From Flectonema sp. DT1601 (Eukaryota; Euglenozoa; Diplonemea; Diplonemida; Diplonemidae), in the NCBI GenBank assembly GCA_964019425.1, contig OZ025799.1:248001-312000 (forward strand): DNA of 64,000 bases, written 5' to 3'. A program made the translations under genes and the position numbers. How positions within the stretch are numbered: position 1 is the first letter of the stretch; the number at the start of each line of letters is the position of its first letter. The notes under the pieces were generated by a model that saw only the letters and a list, made by a program, of their open reading frames with translations, did not search any database and was not told where the DNA came from. Positions 1 to 11,635 of the stretch are shown here, piece by piece.

Positions 1-721
1 CAGAATTAAGTAAGAAACAAGCCGGATCCATTTTGGACAAGTCACTTGGGATCTCCCTACAAGCAGGGTGATTGCTTTGATAAACAAAATCATATTGCAA
101 TGCGTTCTTAAAGAATGGTAACGGATCTTGCTTAAAAACACAGTCAGCATCGATAATAATAACGTCAGCACCTGCTTCTAGAAATGCTATGAGGGCATCA
201 ACTTTTTGACATCCCATAATGTTAAATCTGTTGCTGTTAAGCTTTATTTGCTCTGTAGTTTCAATACCAGGAAGTTGTATTGATTTAGCGGGTCCCATAA
301 ACTGAGTTGCATTGTAGTCGAATGCGAGAACCATGAAATCCAATCCATGTTTTTGAGCATGGCATTTCCAATTATCAAACATTTCTTCATAAGCATTATT
401 CACCATTGTGACTAATATAATGTTCTTCAATTCTGGATGAAGGGTCTTGTCTTTGTATAGCCCTGCACTGTTTTTCCACTTCTCCCTCACCTCATCTTCG
501 AAGCTCATTTTCGTTTCTGTTTTCATACGCGGGACAGCAACACTCGTCGTATTTGTATTTTGATATTTTTTCAGCTCTGCTTCATACTTATCGTCCTCTC
601 TTTTTGCAATAGCGTTTAATAAGTCTCGTCGTTGTTGGTGGCAGTCGTCTTTGTGAATTAAAATCATCACTAAAATGGTGACGACGATGACATACAACAC
701 CTTTGGAGTAGTGGAGATCAT
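1..721 (-). CDS. Type II membrane glycosyltransferase, 3' end cut by window edge
   Basis: The minus strand is open from an ATG at 721 to the window edge, giving 240 residues with no stop. Residues 8-22 form a single hydrophobic anchor after a short N-terminus, then a charged stem to about residue 95, which is the layout of a Golgi type II protein. The lumenal part has the pattern of the nucleotide-diphospho-sugar transferase family (PF03407/GT77-like): 'ILVTMVNNAY' at 102-111, then a hydrophobic strand ending in the metal-binding motif IIIDADCVFKQDP with D191 and D193. The family normally continues past this point, so roughly the last third is missing. A TTAACAG splice acceptor lies 14 nt before the ATG (leader starts at 735), supporting this start. 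The donor sugar and acceptor cannot be told from sequence. Confidence 0.8.
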   Translation of the reverse strand, partial: MISTTPKVLYVIVVTILVMILIHKDDCHQQRRDLLNAIAKREDDKYEAELKKYQNTNTTSVAVPRMKTETKMSFEDEVREKWKNSAGLYKDKTLHPELKNIILVTMVNNAYEEMFDNWKCHAQKHGLDFMVLAFDYNATQFMGPAKSIQLPGIETTEQIKLNSNRFNIMGCQKVDALIAFLEAGADVIIIDADCVFKQDPLPFFKNALQYDFVYQSNHPACREIPSDLSKMDPACFLLNS

Positions 722-735
722 TTGTACTCCTTCAC

Positions 736-3665
736 CTGTTAAGGAAAACTAAATAAGTGTTCTAACGGTAATTGCACACGATGCCTTTCAATACCCTCCT
801 CCTAGTTGTTACATAACTCCAAGACAAATCCTGTTTAAAAATAAAACAATGACACTTCTAAATAAGGATGACACAAACTGAGAGAAGAGTGTTCTTATTG
901 GGATATGCTTACCAACGTACATACCCATACCCCAGGGTTGGGGTTGGGTTATTCGTGTTTTTCTAGGTGCTATATTTCTGTTCCTTCTTTTTTTTTTTAA
1001 ATGTTCCTACTTCTGTGGCTTCGAAAAGGCTAAAACCCCACCACATATGAATGTTTGATGTATTCTCGCTGTGCGTCTATGGCGACGTGGTGAGTGTACG
1101 CTTTTGCAAGATTGTGATGGCAGTTTGGGTTTTCTCTACCTAAAAGGGTTAGTTCACATTTGAAAGTTCCATTGCTTTTTATTTTGTTTTCTTTCTTGAA
1201 TGATCACTTTTAATTTATTATAAAGTAGACAATCAAAAAGTGGACAGCAAACATATGTTCTGCTACTCGTTAGCGATTGCTATAAACATCGGTAAACTGT
1301 AGTTTGAACGCTGAACACATGCTATATATTTCTCTCAATTATCAGAGAAAAAAAAGGTTCAGAAGCTAAGCTTGATTTATCCTTTCAAGATATAAGTTTG
1401 CTTGGTCGCTTTTTTTTTTTAATTTGATGAAAAAAAAAAAGAGAAGAAAAAAAATATCTTTCGGAATCAGTTTCGTATCTGACTTGCGTAGTTGTGTTTG
1501 CAAAAAAAAAAAAAAAAAAAAGGGAAAATGGAAGAAAATCGGATTTCATAGAGAGACTTTTTTTTTTTTGTTTTTTTTTGTTTTTTTTTCCCCGAACAGA
1601 TCTTTTTTTGTACTGCAGCTGGAATTAATCAGCGAGAACTTTGTTGGCATCATGGCTGAGAGAGAATGCATCAATCACAGTTTGACATAAATAAGACTGA
1701 GCCAAGTATTCAATAACATACGGTATTCCATCAGTCAAACTGCGAGCATAAATAATAAAAATAGCTGCTAGGAAAGTCTCACAGGGGTTACGAAATGAGG
1801 AATGAAATCGTTTTTAGCGATTGAGATGTTGTTAAAGGAGCACTGCGTGAATTTTTAAGAGAGGGGTTGTACTAATTATTACCGGTTTGAGAAAGTTTCC
1901 ACCGTGTTCCGGCAAGACGTACAGAATAATTTACAATTTATTATAAGAATTCGAGTCGTTGTTTTTAAAAAAAAAAAAAAAAAAAAAAAAGGAACATTCG
2001 CTACGTAATAAACAATAGGGAGAATGCTTGGACAAACATCACAAAAAACGGATTATTAACTTTTGGAGTGTTTCCTGAGGTGTCTACCTCGGAAAGTGCG
2101 AGTATGGACCATCACACCAATATGTAAGAATGAATAATAATAAAAAAGGGACTTCTCAGGCCCAACCACATTTCCGCCGTTGGCCTTTATTTACAGAACA
2201 TGCACATAGCGATTGGCTATAACTCTTTCATATTAACAAGTTGTAACTTTTTTTTTCGATTGCATGTCAGAAGGAAGTATTTAACTCCAATCATTTCTAC
2301 TGACAAAAAAAGGACGTTGAAATAATGGACTGAGACCATCATATCCACTGTTGGTTTTTCTGAAATAAAAAAAAAGTGAAAATTTTCCACTTCCACTTAG
2401 TTGTTACTTTAAAAAACAAAAACAAAAAAAAAAAAAAATCCACCGCTTGCGCGGCATATCTAGTGTACCACCAGATTACAAAAAACAAAACAACTGAATT
2501 ACATCATTTTTTTTTTCTGAATTTCTATTTGTCTGAAGGTTGTAAAAAACGAACTTTTTTCAACCGAAATATAATTGAAATTTTCTGTAGCATTCATGAC
2601 CTACTGAAAACAACCATTTTCTACTAAGTATTATATTATATTGCTATAACCTTACGATTCGTTGCTAGCAATCTATTGGTTTAGTCTTTATTTTTTTATT
2701 GAGGGAGAAAGAGGGTGAAATAACAATATAGATACAGGTAACACAAAGACCAATAAATGCGTATCGAAGTCAATCTTAAAAGAGAGCTGCTTGGATTTTT
2801 CAGGAGAGAAGCAAAGAAAAGAAAGAAGAAAAAAAAAGATGATTTTGTCACACCAAGATTCAGCACTGCTTCAAAAATGTCATTCAATCCATGAATGATC
2901 TTCATTTCTTCCTTTTTTTTTTGTTTTGGATGGGGAGGAGAAACGAGAGAGCGAAAAAAAAGAATTCGAGAGCTTCAAAGAAGAGAAATCCTCAAATTGA
3001 ATAGCGCGAATGTCGCTACCAATAATCTGATACAATGAACTGATACTGATCAGTCTACAAGCTGATGAATGAGAAAATCTGTTTACAACACTACATCCCC
3101 TGTCGTCAATAGTCAGAAAGGGGCATAGTTTGATAAAAAGGCAGTGTAAGGGAATTGAACTTGCAAGAACAACGCTGATTACTAAGCTGGATGTGATTTC
3201 CTTTGTTTATTTTTTATAAACTTTTAAGCTTCACGGGAGTATTTATTTATCTATGTAGACTAACCTAGGAAGCCAAAAATCATTTCGATCGATACCAGCC
3301 AACGCGTGAGACTCACAGACGTACTACGCTTGATTCAGTCGCTTAAAAAATAAAAAAAAACTGCAATTTTAAAAAAAGAAAAATACAGAAACAATTACAA
3401 TGCGAAGGAGTGCTCAATTTTCGACCAGCCCTTAATTGAAAAAATATGAATCATTATTAGAGAGCAAATCTACACCGCTAGACTTCCTCGGAAAAGAAAA
3501 GATAACCGAGTCAAGGCTGACGCATATGAAAGCAGTGGTAGTATGAATTTATTGTTTTTAAGAAAAAAAAAAAAAGAAATGTATTTAAGGAAATAAGTGA
3601 ATGATTTAAAAAATATTCAATATCAAAAGCAGTGTTAGTTAGAAACAATAAAAGAGGAGTACTAT

Positions 3666-3702
<37 letters not shown>

Positions 3703-5736
3703 GTTTTTCAGTAACTTATTTGTCAGGAAATAAAAGAAAATGTGACATTAATTACAGTAGCTAGATCAGGTTAATATGCGGGATGAACATCCCTCTTGCC
3801 GTCAATTACAGCAATGTGTTGCCTAGAAAGAAAAGTGGCAACAGTCATAAGCTCCCACGAACGTAAACAAAAGGCAAGCATTATAGTAACCCGTACTAAT
3901 AAAAAAAAAAAAAAAATTAAAAAAAAATGAGGGAAAATACATCAAAAAAAAAAAAAAAAAAGGAAATAAAAAAGAAGAAATATTTCGATATGCTATGAAA
4001 CTGCGATTGCATCGCGCGTTCGTGCACAAAAAAGTTTTTTTTTTTGTTATTTCTTTTTTTGATTCTCTTATTGCTTTGATATGCAAGAATTGTTTGCTAA
4101 TAAAAGTCATGAGACAGAAGTTCACTTGATGATGGTTGCGTTAAGTGTTTTGACACACTTTTTTTTTTTTTCTTTTTCTTGTTTTTTCGAGAATACATTC
4201 TCTACTAGATCCAATAACGTCCCCTGTAAGGATGGAAGACGTATCGTATCCCGAATAACAGCAAGATGCTGATTTTGATTTCCTACTACTTTTTATGTCA
4301 ACAAAATGATTGAAAGGAGAGGGAGAAGAATTGACAATATAATTTTTTTATACCTATTTTTTCCTAATTTAATGATTACGTACTTTTCTCGTGTCAAGAC
4401 ACTTTTACATATGAAGCCGCAAGCTTTGCGAAAAAAAAATAGAAACGACCGGGGGGTGAAACTTTGACAATGTAAAAACAGTAACAACTTTAGGTATTAA
4501 AAATAACATTAATATCAAGTACTTGACTGAAAAAATATTTGTAGTTGTTCATTAAAAGAAAAAGGTACGTTTAGAAAAAAAAAGAAAACATAAAAAAAAG
4601 GGAATTTTTTTTTTTTTTTCTTGTCTTGGTGACCAGAAGACGTTGTCTAACCTGGTAATTCGAGGAAACGACGGGGGGAAAAGAGCTAAAAGCTGCATGC
4701 TGAAAAGTTTTCATTATATGACGATGAAAAAAAGGTATTCACTGTTGCTTACGTTATTTTTGTAAGTGAAAAACATCGCTTGAAAGAATGAAACGATGCA
4801 GAAATAATTCTTTCCATCCCCCCTCACAACCTACAAAGCACGAAAAAAACCAAACAGCGAAATACATGCACGAAAGCACACAGTGCTATTGAATAGTATA
4901 CGTGTTTTTTTATTTTCTTGACTTAAAAAATGACCGGTCAATGCTTTTAAGAATTGACGGTCATTTATTATTGAGGTATGAAAATAGCGCAAAGATACAG
5001 CCGAAAAAGAGCCTAAAAAAAATTAACAATTAATATCGACAATGAAAAGAGTGAAAGGTGTTGCCCGTCCGTAGGAATTCTGTAGATTCGAACCATCTGA
5101 ATATTAAAAAAAAAAAAAAAAAAACTTGGAAGAAGAAGAAAAATAACACCTAAATTTGTGGTAGTGATGATGATGATGATATTTTTTTGTTTTTTTTTTT
5201 TTTTTTTGCATTTAACAAGTATTGTAAGAACGAAAAAGAATGTTGGCAGCACACGTAAACCTCCTTTAGCTTTATCAGTTTAAGTCGGTTCACGGTTTCG
5301 TGCACAAACAAATTTTTGTCAACGAAAAAAGCAGAGTATCCAATATAGTGAAAAAACAGTGAGGCTCTCAGTAACAACAGACATCACAAGCAAAAAAGAC
5401 ATCTCTTTCCAATCAGAACAATATTTAAAAAAATGGTTAGTATAAAAGAAGTACACTACTAATTACAAGTGTCCAGTCTGTGATGTAGGATTCATTTAAT
5501 AGTTTTTAAAAAAATATATACCAGAAAAAAAAAGAAAAAAAAACATAAATCAGTTTCTAAAGTTTAAAAAAATACAAAAAAAAAATCTTATGTTTTTTTG
5601 CAACAAAAACCGTAATAAGGACTAAAACGGATGAAGAGGAGGAGGAAAAAAAAAAAAAAAAAAATGCCGAGACGACGACAATCAGTCAACAGTCCTTTTT
5701 TTTTTTTTTTCCAGCAGAAAGTTTAATAATTGTATA
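736..5736. other. Gene-poor AT-rich stretch
   Basis: I see no credible gene. The stretch is dominated by A or T runs of 10-35 nt (for example T runs near 3671-3698 and A runs near 1965-1990 and 3942-3961). The reading frames found here are Phe/Lys-rich products of those runs. Confidence 0.6.
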
Positions 5737-5960
5737 AGTTAGTTAGTTAGTTAGCGAGTCCGACATACCATCGAGTACCGGTTAGATAGACACGACAGGG
5801 TGGAACGGTTAACCACCTGTGAGTCCCCAATACTACGACATTATGTCAAACCTAATCCCTGAGAGGATCACTTTTTTAGCTCCAGCGAGGAATTCTAATG
5901 TTCGAGAGACCCGAATTCCTCAATGCTTCGGCCTTGACCGGTTCGCTAGCAAATTAACAG
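5737..5960 (-). repeat. Probable retroelement 3' end with (TTAG)n tail, family uncertain
   Basis: A short (AGTT)n run at 5737-5754 leads into about 200 bp of mixed-composition DNA that stands out from the homopolymer-rich surroundings. It contains an inverted pair, CAGGGTGG and CCACCTGT, around a GGTTAA core. The LINE 3' end at 31.2 kb has a comparable arrangement: tetranucleotide tail, then a stem around GGTTAAC. The layout suggests the 3' end of a related non-LTR element on the minus strand. Direct sequence identity is low, so family membership is inferred. Confidence 0.35.
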
Positions 5961-6247
5961 AGTATAATTATTAGTAACTTTTTCCCCCGTTTTTTTTTTT
6001 TTTTTTTTTTTTTTTGAAGAACAAGTTTTTTTGACAAGAAGGAAAAGAGAGAAGAATGAATTTCAATTATGGATGAAAGGGAAAAAAAAAAAAAAAAAAA
6101 AAGCACTAAATCTAATCAAAAGGTATCATTTTAATTCTTTTATTATTATTTTTTTTTTTTGCAGAGGGTTTGTAAACGACAAAACTGCTTAAAGGTACTT
6201 TTTTTTTTTATTCCCTTGCAGAAAGAGGTAGCCACAGAACACGAACT
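5961..6247. other. AT-rich spacer with two acceptor-like sites
   Basis: Long T runs near 5991-6015 and 6150-6160 precede two TTGCAG sites on the plus strand (about 6165 and 6221). The second lies 26 nt before the ATG of the candidate small gene that follows. No coding segment is seen. Confidence 0.4.
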
Positions 6248-6488
6248 ATGACGGACACTCTGGAGAAAACCTTTCCGATGTTACTATTTAAAAAGCAACA
6301 CAGTAAGTAAGTAAATTGCGTTATTTTATGTATGTTTTTTTTTTTTCTTTTTTTTCTTTCTTTTAAAATTTTTTTTAGACTGCATGATGTCTCTTCGAGA
6401 CAAACTGACCAAGCAAATGTCCGCTTGGTTTTTAGAGCCAGAGAAACAAGAGGAGAAAAAACAAATTATAACCGGTTTACCAAATTAG
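6248..6488 (+). CDS. Candidate two-exon small protein on the plus strand (54 aa)
   Basis: This is a tentative gene. An ATG at 6248 follows a pyrimidine-rich TTGCAG site by 26 nt. The first exon (6248-6302) ends at a perfect GTAAGT donor. A T-rich tract ending in TTTTAG leads to a second exon (6379-6488) with a TAG stop. Joining the exons keeps the frame and yields 54 charged residues, starting MTDTLEKTFPMLLFKKQH and containing SLRDKLTKQMSAW. I recognise no family. Support is the matched phase across good splice signals and a composition unlike the homopolymer noise. Against it are the small size, the plus orientation among minus-strand genes, and the lack of any homologue I can name. Confidence 0.3.
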
Positions 6489-8189
6489 AATCTCGTGAAT
6501 TGATTTATTCTTTTTTCTTGTTTTTGATAATAATTCTTGGTTGTGGGGAAGGGATGAAAAAAAAACCCTTTTTTTTGGGGCAAAAACTCCTAATTCCACG
6601 CAAATGTTACTGAAATGTCAGATCTCAACACAAAGGTTTTTGAAAAATATTCCGCTACTGCTCAAGTGGAAGCTGCTTCACAATATCACAACGCAGGTGC
6701 GGCATGAGGACAAAGCGCAAATTTTGTGATGACATCAGTTGAGGCTGAACGAGAATTCTCCGTCCTGAAGTTCCCTACTGCTCCAGTCTGACGATATGGT
6801 GGACAGGAGTTCAGCACTCTCTCGGTCGCGTCAGCCAAGCGGGTGGATATCTTATCAGAATTCTGGCAGCAAACTTGTAGCCTGTAAACCATGTAAACCG
6901 TAGATATATCCTGACAAGATTACAGAGGAAACTTTCGTGTTAAGATCCAAAATTTCACAAACTTTTTATGTGGAATTATAGTTTTTTCTCAATTTTGTTG
7001 TTTTTGATTGCTATTGTTGTTTTGATCAAAAAAAATAAAAATAAAAATAAAAATTCGGACCACCTCAACGCTGATTCAGATCAAAATAAAAGTAGAGATG
7101 AAAAGAAAGTTTTCGTTTTTTTTTTTTTTTTTTTTTTTTTTTTTCTAACCACTGAAAACCTCAGCAGCGAATAATAAAAAAGACTATGTGCCCGCAGATG
7201 TGTAACACCTCACATGAAGAAGCGATAAATACTTCTGCATAGAGAAAAAAAAAAACAAGTAACACACAACTAGATTCCAAACAGAGCCATAATTTGTAGG
7301 CGATAACATTGTTTATATACCCTCCTTTTGAATTCCACATATATGTTTGCATATTATCGATATCGTGATATAAATAAATTAAAAAAAAAAATAAAACATA
7401 ACACTAAGTGAGAAAAAACTAATAAGTACAAGCTCCTGCTTAAGATTGCTCACGGCAACTGTAGAATAGTAATAATTAAAAAAAGAAAGAAAAAAACAGC
7501 TGTTGATCACTACGGCTGTGGTATAAAGACCTTTAATCGACTAACAACACAATGTCACCCACAAGGGAATTGTAATCCCAAAAGAAATAAATAAACACTA
7601 CAGTCACTCTTTCAGTTACAATGAAAACTGGTAAATTAATCCCCAAACAATAACGACACACTTGTTTTAGAACAATAGTTGAGGAAAGTTTTTTTGATAT
7701 TGACAATTACAATTCATAACACAGATTCCCACTATTTCTTTTTTGTAGGGTACAATAAAAGTTTGTAAGTAGCAGTTACACACATCAAGCTATACCACTT
7801 AAGGTCTTGATAAAACATGTCCTTCAGTCTGTAACAACACACTGTCTCATAATTGTCTTGAGGATAACACTAGTCGGTCTTTACACTTTTTTCATTAAGC
7901 AGTTCAGTAGTAACACAGTAAGAGGTATAGGTAATGCACACTAAGGAAAAAAAAAAGCTCACGGCTTGTCAAAAAAAACAACCACAAGACTCTCACTCAC
8001 ACCCAAAAAAAAAAAAAAAAAAAAAAAAAGTTATACACAACGATAACATTAAAATAGAGAGGTTACTGCGCGCATCGTTGGTAAATTAAAAATAACACAA
8101 AATGCTCACTTTTAGAAAAGGAAGCCGTTTTAACGGATCCAGGGGTTGAAAGAAAGAACTAGAGAATACAGTACAGTGTTAATTGTCTC

Positions 8190-8227
<38 letters not shown>

Positions 8228-8805
8228 ACATCTAGACGCATGTAGTTGTACCATCATTTACTAGCAGAGAAGAGTCGTTCATCTTCCAAAACGAACATTA
8301 GTTTCAACACAAATACTTTCAGTTAGACAAAAAAAAAAACTATAAAAACGTTCACCAAACGCCAGGTGCTCAGAGCTGAAAGCTGCTAGTTACTACCGCA
8401 GGGTACTTCTCTTTAAGAAATGGCAGCTTGAAAAATCCAAATTATGCAGTCAACAATATATATTTTTTTAAATTCATTCATTAATAAGGTGCTAAAGAAC
8501 AACACTAACTATATTAGATTACAGAACTGTTGTTGGGCTGTCCTGTAGCGGCAACTCGCAAGGTAAAATGCTACTCGCTGGTATCAGTCGGTTGCGATAC
8601 AGAAGTATTTTTCAGAGGCAATTTAAGCGAGGGTTTTATATAACAAAACCATTCTCGACTACTGTAAATCATGATATAATAAAAAAAAAAAAAAAAAAGG
8701 GAAAAAAAACTTCTGAATATGCTCGCAGTATATCGATGTATTAATGGTTGCTCTGCTCAAAGAATAATAAAAGCAGGCAATTCAAAAAAAAAAACGAGGG
8801 TTCGT

Positions 8806-8843
<38 letters not shown>

Positions 8844-8952
8844 TAAACTTTCCTTTTGCAATTTTTATAATATTAAAATAAGACTTCTCACAAAAAGAAT
8901 TGAAACTTTCGCATTTATTTATTTTTTTTTAGATACAAAATTTACAGAAGTC
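6489..8952. other. AT-rich stretch with one GC-richer island
   Basis: Most of this is homopolymer-rich and featureless. Positions 6616-6890 are less AT-rich and carry a plus-strand frame of protein-like composition broken by two TGA codons; it could be a decayed gene or unrecognised exons. At 6968-7174 there is a plus-strand frame with a hydrophobic N-terminus and a charged tail, but it runs through a T tract and I cannot support it as a gene. Confidence 0.4.
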
Positions 8953-9279
8953 GAGCCTGAGAAAAAACTCAGTTCTCACTATATTTAAGTTGGTGCGACC
9001 AGACGTATTCGATCGTGCCATAGCATAATGCACCACTGGAGGAGGCTATATTACAGAACAGATAGAGCCTGAGAAAAAACTCAGTTCTCGCAATGTACAT
9101 ATTTAAGTTGGTACGGTATGATGTTCAAAGCTACATCAATTAACGTACGGCACCTGTCTGTAACTATTGGGGAAAACGAAGAAAGGGGAAAAAAAAAAAA
9201 AAAGGGAAGAAAAAAAAAACACCAGCAATAAAGATACAATGATGTCGAACTGAAGAGCCTGAGAAAAAACTCAGTTCTC
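8953..9279. repeat. Three identical 25-nt hairpin motifs in 330 bp
   Basis: The same 25-nt sequence occurs at 8953-8977, 9065-9089 and 9255-9279. It begins GAGCCTGAG, has a six-A loop, and ends CTCAGTTCTC. CTGAG pairs with CTCAG and the outer GAG with CTC, across a small internal loop. Copies 1 and 2 are also both followed by a TATTTAAGTTGGT segment, and short pieces upstream of the copies resemble each other (TTACAGAA before copies 1 and 2). The spacers otherwise differ in sequence and length (112 and 190 nt between copy starts). Function is unknown; small structured RNAs or a protein-binding element are possibilities. Confidence 0.75.
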
Positions 9280-10833
9280 GCGCTAGTCCATTAATTATAA
9301 AGATCTGTTGGATGTTTGTTTTTTCTTTTTTCCCCCCTTTTTTTTTTTTTTTCTTTTTTTTTTTTCTTCGCTACTCGATTCGGGAAAAAACAAAAATAAT
9401 TTTAAAAAATTAAAAAATTTATAAAAAAAAAAAAACCATGGAAGCTAAAATAACGAATTCTCACTAACGTCAAACACGGTTGATAGACCCAGTTCTGATC
9501 TTGTCTTTAAGCTGACAGGTCCATGTTAAAAAGGGTTCCTCGTATAAACATTTAATAACCATTATCGCATTGAAAACAACCTTAGTATGAAAATACTGTA
9601 TTCTTCTTTGTTTTTTTTTTGTTTTTTTTTTTTTGGGAGAATTCTAAGGGAAATAGAGATAATTAACAATTTTTTTTTAGGGAACTCGCACTTGAAATTG
9701 AAATTTCGAGGTCGTCAATTTTTTTTTTTTATTTTTTTTTTTTCGGTTACGACACCAGAATTGAGAAAAGTTCTTCTGCTGGCGTACTAATAACGCTTTC
9801 CCAGAGAACGTCTTTCCTTTTTTTTCTTTTATTATTAAGTGCTGTTGACTGTATGGTTACTACATTCTTATTTGAATTGGGAGAACGAAAAAAATCTTCT
9901 CCACATGTAAGTAACTAGATTTCTTTTTTTTTAAATAACAGTAATGCTTTTTTTTTTTTTTTTTTTTTTTTCCTTTTTCCTTTTTCCTTTTTTTTTCTTT
10001 TCTTCTTGATCAAATGAGCTGGTATAGCGAAAGGGGGTGCATCCGTCAACAATTTTTTTGTTTTGTTTTTGTTTTTAAACGCGTAAAAAAATTCCCCTTT
10101 CCCCAAAATAAAAAAAAAATAAAAAGAGAATGAAAACACACCACGTACAACAACATGGGTAGCAACACGATATACACGTTAGAAAAAACTAATAAACCTT
10201 AACAACAAAAGAACAAAAATTAACAAAATTGGTAATAAATATGTATAAGAAAAAAGTAGAAAAAAAAATGAGCAGGTAAAAGATAGTGTTGCCTTGGTAT
10301 ACAAGGTTATAGACAACAAAAAAAAAAAAAAAAAAAAAAAATCCATATTACCGTGTCTTGTAGCCTTAAAATGATCATAGCCGACACGTATTGGAACAAC
10401 ACTTCTTATCACTGGTTGATTTATTATTTTCATTATTTTTCTTCAAAATCCTCACCTATGCCACAGTGACGTGAATAAAGAATGTCAGTATTCAAAATAG
10501 AAAATAATAATAAAAATTGAGAATACGTATGTAATTGATGAATTGCAGTAAAACACTTAACCACATCAATGTTTCTTTGAGCGTAGCTTTGTTAATAATA
10601 TTATTTAGAAAATAATACAAAAAAGTCCTAATCTCATCAAACTAATCATCGCAGAAGTCACTACGTAACTACAACAGAGAGAATGATGAATTGCACGTCA
10701 AACTACAAAAATTTATAGTGGAAAGAAAAGTGACAGCTGAAGTGCTGGGAAAGGTATCTTTCGGATTTCCTCTTTTTTTTTTTTTTTTTGAAGTGAATTT
10801 AGTTAAGAGATTGCAAAGTGTGTTTTTCAGTTA
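9280..10833. other. AT-rich stretch, nothing recognised
   Basis: Homopolymer-rich DNA with T runs near 9951-9971 and A runs near 10319-10341. No gene, RNA or repeat is recognised. Confidence 0.6.
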
Positions 10834-11199
10834 TTATTCTTCGTCGCTATCGCTGTCAGAATCGTCAGAGAATTCATCGTCACTCATATTGTGTTGAAGT
10901 CTCTCAATTAGAATCCTTTGTTGTTCAATAACTTTATCCTTACCGGCATAGAACTGTCTCATTGCCGCAGCTTCCATGTTGAGTCTTGCGATCTTCTGTG
11001 CCATTACAGCTACCTCATTCTCAAGACCTTTTGTATAGTTTTCATTTTGTGAACTGGCGTCGCTAACAAAGTCAGAAGAACAGACGCTCACATTTCCAAC
11101 AGAGTCTCTGCTTCCTACAGATACTGCTGCCTGTCCGAAATGCGATTCAATACCTTGTTCAGCTGCGAGCTGCTTCTTTCTGTTAAGAAGTCCCCACAT
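10834..11199 (-). CDS. Small coiled-coil protein with acidic tail (121 aa)
   Basis: Uninterrupted 121-residue frame. The N-terminus MWGLLNRKK is basic. Residues 30-50 are serine-rich, and about 55-105 are heptad-like (LENEVAVMAQKIARLNMEA, then VIEQQRILIERLQ), predicting a coiled coil. The last 17 residues are almost entirely Asp, Glu and Ser. The composition and lack of homopolymer-coded residues argue that it is real. A weak acceptor-like AAATAG lies about 40 nt upstream of the ATG. It is the first of a block of closely spaced minus-strand genes. I recognise no family; a structural or adaptor role would be a guess. Confidence 0.65.
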   Translation of the reverse strand: MWGLLNRKKQLAAEQGIESHFGQAAVSVGSRDSVGNVSVCSSDFVSDASSQNENYTKGLENEVAVMAQKIARLNMEAAAMRQFYAGKDKVIEQQRILIERLQHNMSDDEFSDDSDSDSDEE

Positions 11200-11635
11200 T
11201 GTTTTTAAAGGTTTGTAATTTCCTTTTCTATTTACGTGGAAAGAAATAAATTAATACTCAAAACTACTTATTTCATGAAAAAAAAAATACGTTCTTTTGT
11301 ACTGAGAAAAGACAATAAAGTATAAATTATGTGTCAATAATAAATATTATTTTTAGTTGCTAATTAATCAAAATTCCAGAATATTAACGATGGGGGAAGT
11401 GGAAAAGGGGAAGGTCTGGTATTTTCAACCAGAATTTCTTCTTTGTGTTGGTATCCCAAACAGTAGGAAGAGAACGATACTTTTTTTTATTTATGTACAC
11501 GTTTCAGGAGGTAGAAACGATTCGCTCTTCAGGTAATAGAGATTTACCCATGTTAGGTTAGCAAGAACTATGTCTTATTGCTTTATTCTAATTTTTTCTT
11601 TTTTTTTTCAGCAAACATTACGCTGCCGCTAATAT
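11200..11635. other. Intergenic spacer
   Basis: AT-rich spacer between the EF-hand gene and the coiled-coil gene, holding the 5' leader of the latter and the 3' UTR of the former. No further element recognised. Confidence 0.6.

Noticed and set aside
946-970. GGGTTGGGGTTGGGTT, telomere-like repeat
   Set aside because: Only three irregular G-rich units in ordinary intergenic DNA.
5013-5377. Overlapping minus-strand frames with Lys/Phe runs
   Set aside because: They exist only because of A and T homopolymers; the same holds for most frames under 110 codons in 736-10833, 23196-31180 and 44271-47550.
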